NCBI GenBank assembly: GCA_964459305.1
Contig: CAYWNA010000399.1
Span: forward strand, 1 to 8,589
DNA: 8,589 nt
Origin: CAYWNA01 sp964459305
Lineage (GTDB): Bacteria > Planctomycetota > Planctomycetia > Pirellulales > Pirellulaceae
Direction of reading: 5' to 3'
In this document: one piece after another, positions 7,101-8,589 of the stretch
Layout of the letters: every line of letters starts with the position of its first letter
How positions within the stretch are numbered: the stretch's first letter is position 1
The notes under the pieces: generated by a model
The model's input: the letters and a program-made list of their open reading frames with translations, nothing else
Told to the model about the DNA's origin: nothing
The model's database searches: none
Translations under genes and position numbers: made by a program

Positions 7101-7756
7101 TAGATCCAGTTGTTCACGTTCCAGCGGGGGTTGCTGGGCCGGTTCCACATCGGGCCGCCGCCGGAGCCGTAGAGCCTCTGCTTGACCTCCGCCTTCCCAT
7201 CGCCGTCGCGATCGGCCAGATAGAAGATGTCCGGAGGGCAGACGGCGATCACCCCATCGCGCGCCGCCACCACTCCGTAGCACGGCCGTAGCCGGTCGGC
7301 CCAAACCGACGACTTGTCCACCCGCCCATCGCCGTCGGTGTCTTCCAGCAGCTTGACCGTGCCGTACTGTTCCTTTGCCGCACGCTTCCGCGCCTCTTCG
7401 GGGGCATCCATAAGACGTCGGACCTTCCTGTCGAGAACGCCCGTCTTGTTCAGCTCGACGATCTCCCAATAGCCTTCCAGGTTGTAGCCGTGGATCTCGG
7501 CGACGAAGATCCGCCCCCGGGCGTCGAAGTCGATGTCCACCGGGTCGGCCAGGTGGGGCTCGCTGGCAACCACCTCCACGCGGAAACCCTCCGGCACACG
7601 AAGGAGTTCGACGCTTTCCTCCGGCGAGTGCGGCTCCGGCCGATCGGTAGCCAGGCGAACCTGTGCCGGACAAACACTGCCCGACAGCCCTCCGCACCAC
7701 AGCGCCGCCACCAAGACCCCGCGCAAAAGCCAGTGGTCAATCTGCCAACATATCAT
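4130..7756 (-). CDS. PVC-type CxxCH haem-binding protein (propeller-HEAT-cytochrome c)
   Basis: A 1208-residue exported protein typical of Planctomycetes/Verrucomicrobia. In order: signal peptide about 1-32 (hydrophobic LLRGVLVAALWCGGL, likely cleaved near CPAQ); a 'membrane-bound dehydrogenase' beta-propeller about 45-450 (TIGR02604-like; VPEGFRVEVVASEPHLADPVDIDF at the front is characteristic, as is GPDGALYIVDMYREIIED near 402-419); alpha-helical HEAT-like repeats about 460-890; a cytochrome-c module about 895-1030 (TIGR02603-like) with CAKCH at 909-913 for covalent haem c, GPDL at 923-926 and a probable axial Met at 1004 or 1005 in SMMPEGM; and a C-terminal beta-rich domain about 1040-1195. 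Two calcium-loop-like motifs, DTDGDGRVD (139-147) and DRDGDGKAE (182-190), lie in the propeller. The role is probably periplasmic or outer-face redox chemistry on a sugar-like substrate; no reaction is proven for the family. The start is set by AAAGGA seven bases upstream and the following signal peptide. It is translationally coupled to the symporter. Confidence 0.94.
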   Translation of the reverse strand: MICWQIDHWLLRGVLVAALWCGGLSGSVCPAQVRLATDRPEPHSPEESVELLRVPEGFRVEVVASEPHLADPVDIDFDARGRIFVAEIHGYNLEGYWEIVELNKTGVLDRKVRRLMDAPEEARKRAAKEQYGTVKLLEDTDGDGRVDKSSVWADRLRPCYGVVAARDGVIAVCPPDIFYLADRDGDGKAEVKQRLYGSGGGPMWNRPSNPRWNVNNWIYFDGGSRFKPDGSGLEPATGSGQFGQAVSDWGDRFFCVQVRPALHAVPLPYRYLARNPFYPAEANTESLFQYNRVYPSSQPHPWRLKRSQDPAWVKFYGAAEATANGFWTAACGPEIYRAAAFPPEYRGSYFICENAQNFINRSLLERDGAGYRIRRVPEDEQHKREFLTSTEQWFRPVNLTVGPDGALYIVDMYREIIEDYSAIPRFLQQQYVESLIAGSDRGRIYRVVAEETAGQRKFDLNEASIDELVGELSSSNPCWRQTAQRLLVERADPSAVGPLGTLVREGKTPQARLHALYTLGGLGALEPALVDHALGDSHYAVRVHSLRLSERWLDKSPDLIYKVFAMVEDPDPAVRLQLALTLGESKDPRAVEALGRLAVARADEKWMTDAILSSVADSADRLLGIILKSAGEAGKAARLVGPLAAVIGARHKDEEIGALLKRIAATKDGQPALFQVPCLEGLIEGLKRGKPKPLTSAEGQAALARLLGGPSSRVQELAVAVAGLVKLQEGQEFRKALEAAGKVALDEERAIKDRLTAIHLLRAAPFSLLDELAEELLDARQPLEVQLAAIDAVAAAEEPQVAERLLANWQSYTPKVRQAAVEAILGRKNRLPILFDAIQKNQVQASALAAMHRIQLTEHPDSQLRERAKSLLSGQGRNKGLEEIIARYRAALSDTRNVGHGKAAFEKHCAKCHKLQGKGFEVGPDLATIVNRADDTLVSDVLEPSREITVGFQNYTVVTEDGRIFTGVLAAETATGVKLRKEEAAEQTILRRDIDEMAASPLSMMPEGMEKEVSPQDLADLIAYLRQSLGPVSPPVATLFDDEPQLVQMLTSGSGSARLEPTDHFSGGASLAVTPPQRFHERIPGWEYRIAENPAPGQFRYIRFAWKSRAGEGVMIELAADGAWPPANQPLRRYYSGRNTTGWEAVEVSAQSPDQWIIVTRDLWKDFGSFTLTGIAPTAMGGEALFDQIELLRTLHPVDEIRSPSRSR
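4137..4142 (-). promoter_or_regulatory. Shine-Dalgarno site of the symporter
   Basis: AAGGAG on the minus strand ends three bases before the ATG at 4133. Although the spacing is short, it supports the longer N-terminus and lies inside the end of the CxxCH coding sequence, as expected for coupled translation. Confidence 0.6.
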
Positions 7757-7763
7757 CGTCCGG

Positions 7764-7769
7764 TCCTTT
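7764..7769 (-). promoter_or_regulatory. Shine-Dalgarno site of the CxxCH protein
   Basis: AAAGGA on the minus strand, seven bases before the ATG at 7756. Spacing is near ideal and fixes the start of the large gene directly ahead of its signal peptide. Confidence 0.65.
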
Positions 7770-7801
7770 CGCTTTTCCCTCTTGTTGTATCCGTCGTCGG
7801 A

Positions 7802-7822
7802 GGAAACTCGGTCGAGTGTTCC
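7802..7822. repeat. Small imperfect hairpin between the propeller and CxxCH genes
   Basis: In the 76-base gap, GGAA(C)ACTC and GAGTTTCC on the minus strand can pair over about 8 bp with one bulged base and a four-base loop. No T run follows, so it is not a standard terminator. It may be an mRNA processing or stability element, or chance. Confidence 0.3.
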
Positions 7823-7832
7823 TTTGCCGTCC

Positions 7833-8581
7833 CTAGCGAATCACGTCGTACTCGCCGGTGCGACTCAGCAGCTTCGGCGAGATGCCCTCGGTATCTTTGA
7901 GGTCGGAGACATCGAGCAGGAACAGGTGGTTGGTTTGTGTGGTGGGGTCGCCGCCGGTGAACAGGATCCATCGGCGGTCCGGCGTCAGTTGCGGGTGGAA
8001 GTCGTATTTCTGGTAAGCCTTCTTATTGTAGTTCTTCCAATGCCCGGTCAATTGGATCCACCGGTCCTTGCCGCTTCGGTCCAGCCGTTGGAGGAACCAC
8101 ATCTCGTGCGTTGCGTCAGCCTTTTCGAAAAACCACAGACACCCTTGGGGGTCCCATCCGGTGTGTACGTAAGCCTTGTCAAAAGGTGTCTTGAACTCGA
8201 AGCGCCGGCGTGTGAGCGGATCGTACAACCCAGCCCCCGGTGCGTGAAGCAATTCGTAAGCCAGGCCATGCGGCGTCACCAGAAAATGGCACGGCTGACC
8301 GCTGACCCCCGGATCACCGTGCCGCAAATGGACGTACTCGCCGCTGGTCAGGTCCGTCATCATCATCCCGCATCGTCCGGGCGGGTGACAAAAACGAAAT
8401 GCTGATTGTCGTAAGCCACCACGTGGTGGATCGCCGAATCGATCCGGCACAGCACGCGTTGTTCGCCGGTCTTGAAGTGGCAGCCCATCACTCTCGCCTG
8501 CCGGTCTGGTTCACTGCGCGAGGCGTCGATGTAGACGAACCGTAAGCGTTCACAGCCCAGTAACCGTATGACCGGCCCTTC
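7833..8581 (-). pseudogene. Oligogalacturonate-lyase-like beta-propeller gene, frameshifted and 5'-incomplete
   Basis: Two adjacent reading frames make one continuous beta-propeller sequence. The first runs from 8581 to the TGA at 8365-8363 and ends in HFVFVTRPDDAG. The second continues from the ATG at 8366 as MMMTDLTSGEYVHLRHGD and ends at TAG 7833 (177 residues). Adding one G to the GGG run at 8369-8367 would fuse them into about 249 residues. The C-terminus, YDFHPQLTPDRRWILFTGGD followed by LFLLDV, resembles the end of oligogalacturonate lyase (Ogl, PF14583; HPxxTPD...LFTS pattern), an enzyme that cleaves unsaturated pectin oligomers; other PD40-type propellers are possible. The full family length is about 390 residues, so the N-terminal third lies outside the window. 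A TAA at 8584-8582 sits in the first frame at the edge, so a second break is possible. It may be a true pseudogene or a sequencing/assembly error in a G run. An intact 205-residue GTG-start protein from 8450 is less likely, because its first 28 residues are out of frame. Confidence 0.62.
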
Positions 8582-8589
8582 TTAATCGT

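Noticed and set aside
5804..7291. 495-codon open frame on the plus strand, and a 389-codon one at 4613-5782
   Set aside because: Both lie wholly opposite the CxxCH gene, whose domains are clear. Their products are low-complexity, Gly/Arg/Gln-rich and show no domain; high GC removes stops from the antisense frames.

Overview
The window looks like Planctomycetota, probably Pirellulales-like. The reasons are the high GC, a very large PVC-type CxxCH haem-binding protein (beta-propeller, HEAT-like repeats, cytochrome-c module), a Tat-exported GHL6-type hydrolase, and a long perfect hairpin of a kind I remember from planctomycete genomes (memory, not checked). All real genes lie on the minus strand. 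The many open frames on the plus strand are GC-rich shadows.

In transcription order, from high to low coordinate: (i) 8581-7833, the C-terminal two thirds of an oligogalacturonate-lyase-like beta-propeller gene, broken by a frameshift at a G run; (ii) 7756-4130, the 1208-residue CxxCH protein; (iii) 4133-2487, a sodium/solute symporter whose ATG overlaps the stop of (ii) as ATGA; (iv) a 146-base intergenic stretch with a 22-bp perfect inverted repeat and a smaller hairpin; (v) 2340-1531, a PIG-L/LmbE-type zinc deacetylase; (vi) 1534-776, an SDR oxidoreductase overlapping (v) by another ATGA; (vii) 685 to beyond position 1, a Tat-signal GHL6-family putative glycoside hydrolase.

Together the genes resemble a carbohydrate or sugar-acid utilisation locus. 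An exported hydrolase and a lyase-like propeller could release saccharides, the CxxCH protein may oxidise or bind them outside the cytoplasm, the symporter would import the product, and the deacetylase and dehydrogenase would process it inside. The substrate is not determined by the sequence. Pectin-derived or acetylated sugars are only a suggestion, based on the lyase-like and PIG-L genes.

The most unusual item is a 79-base palindromic element at 505-583. It lies inside the GHL6 gene, just after the Tat signal peptide, and is read straight through in frame, adding about 26 residues. It recalls the in-frame palindromic elements of Rickettsia. No RNA genes, CRISPR arrays, insertion sequences or transposase genes were seen, and no gene-free stretch exceeds 150 bases.
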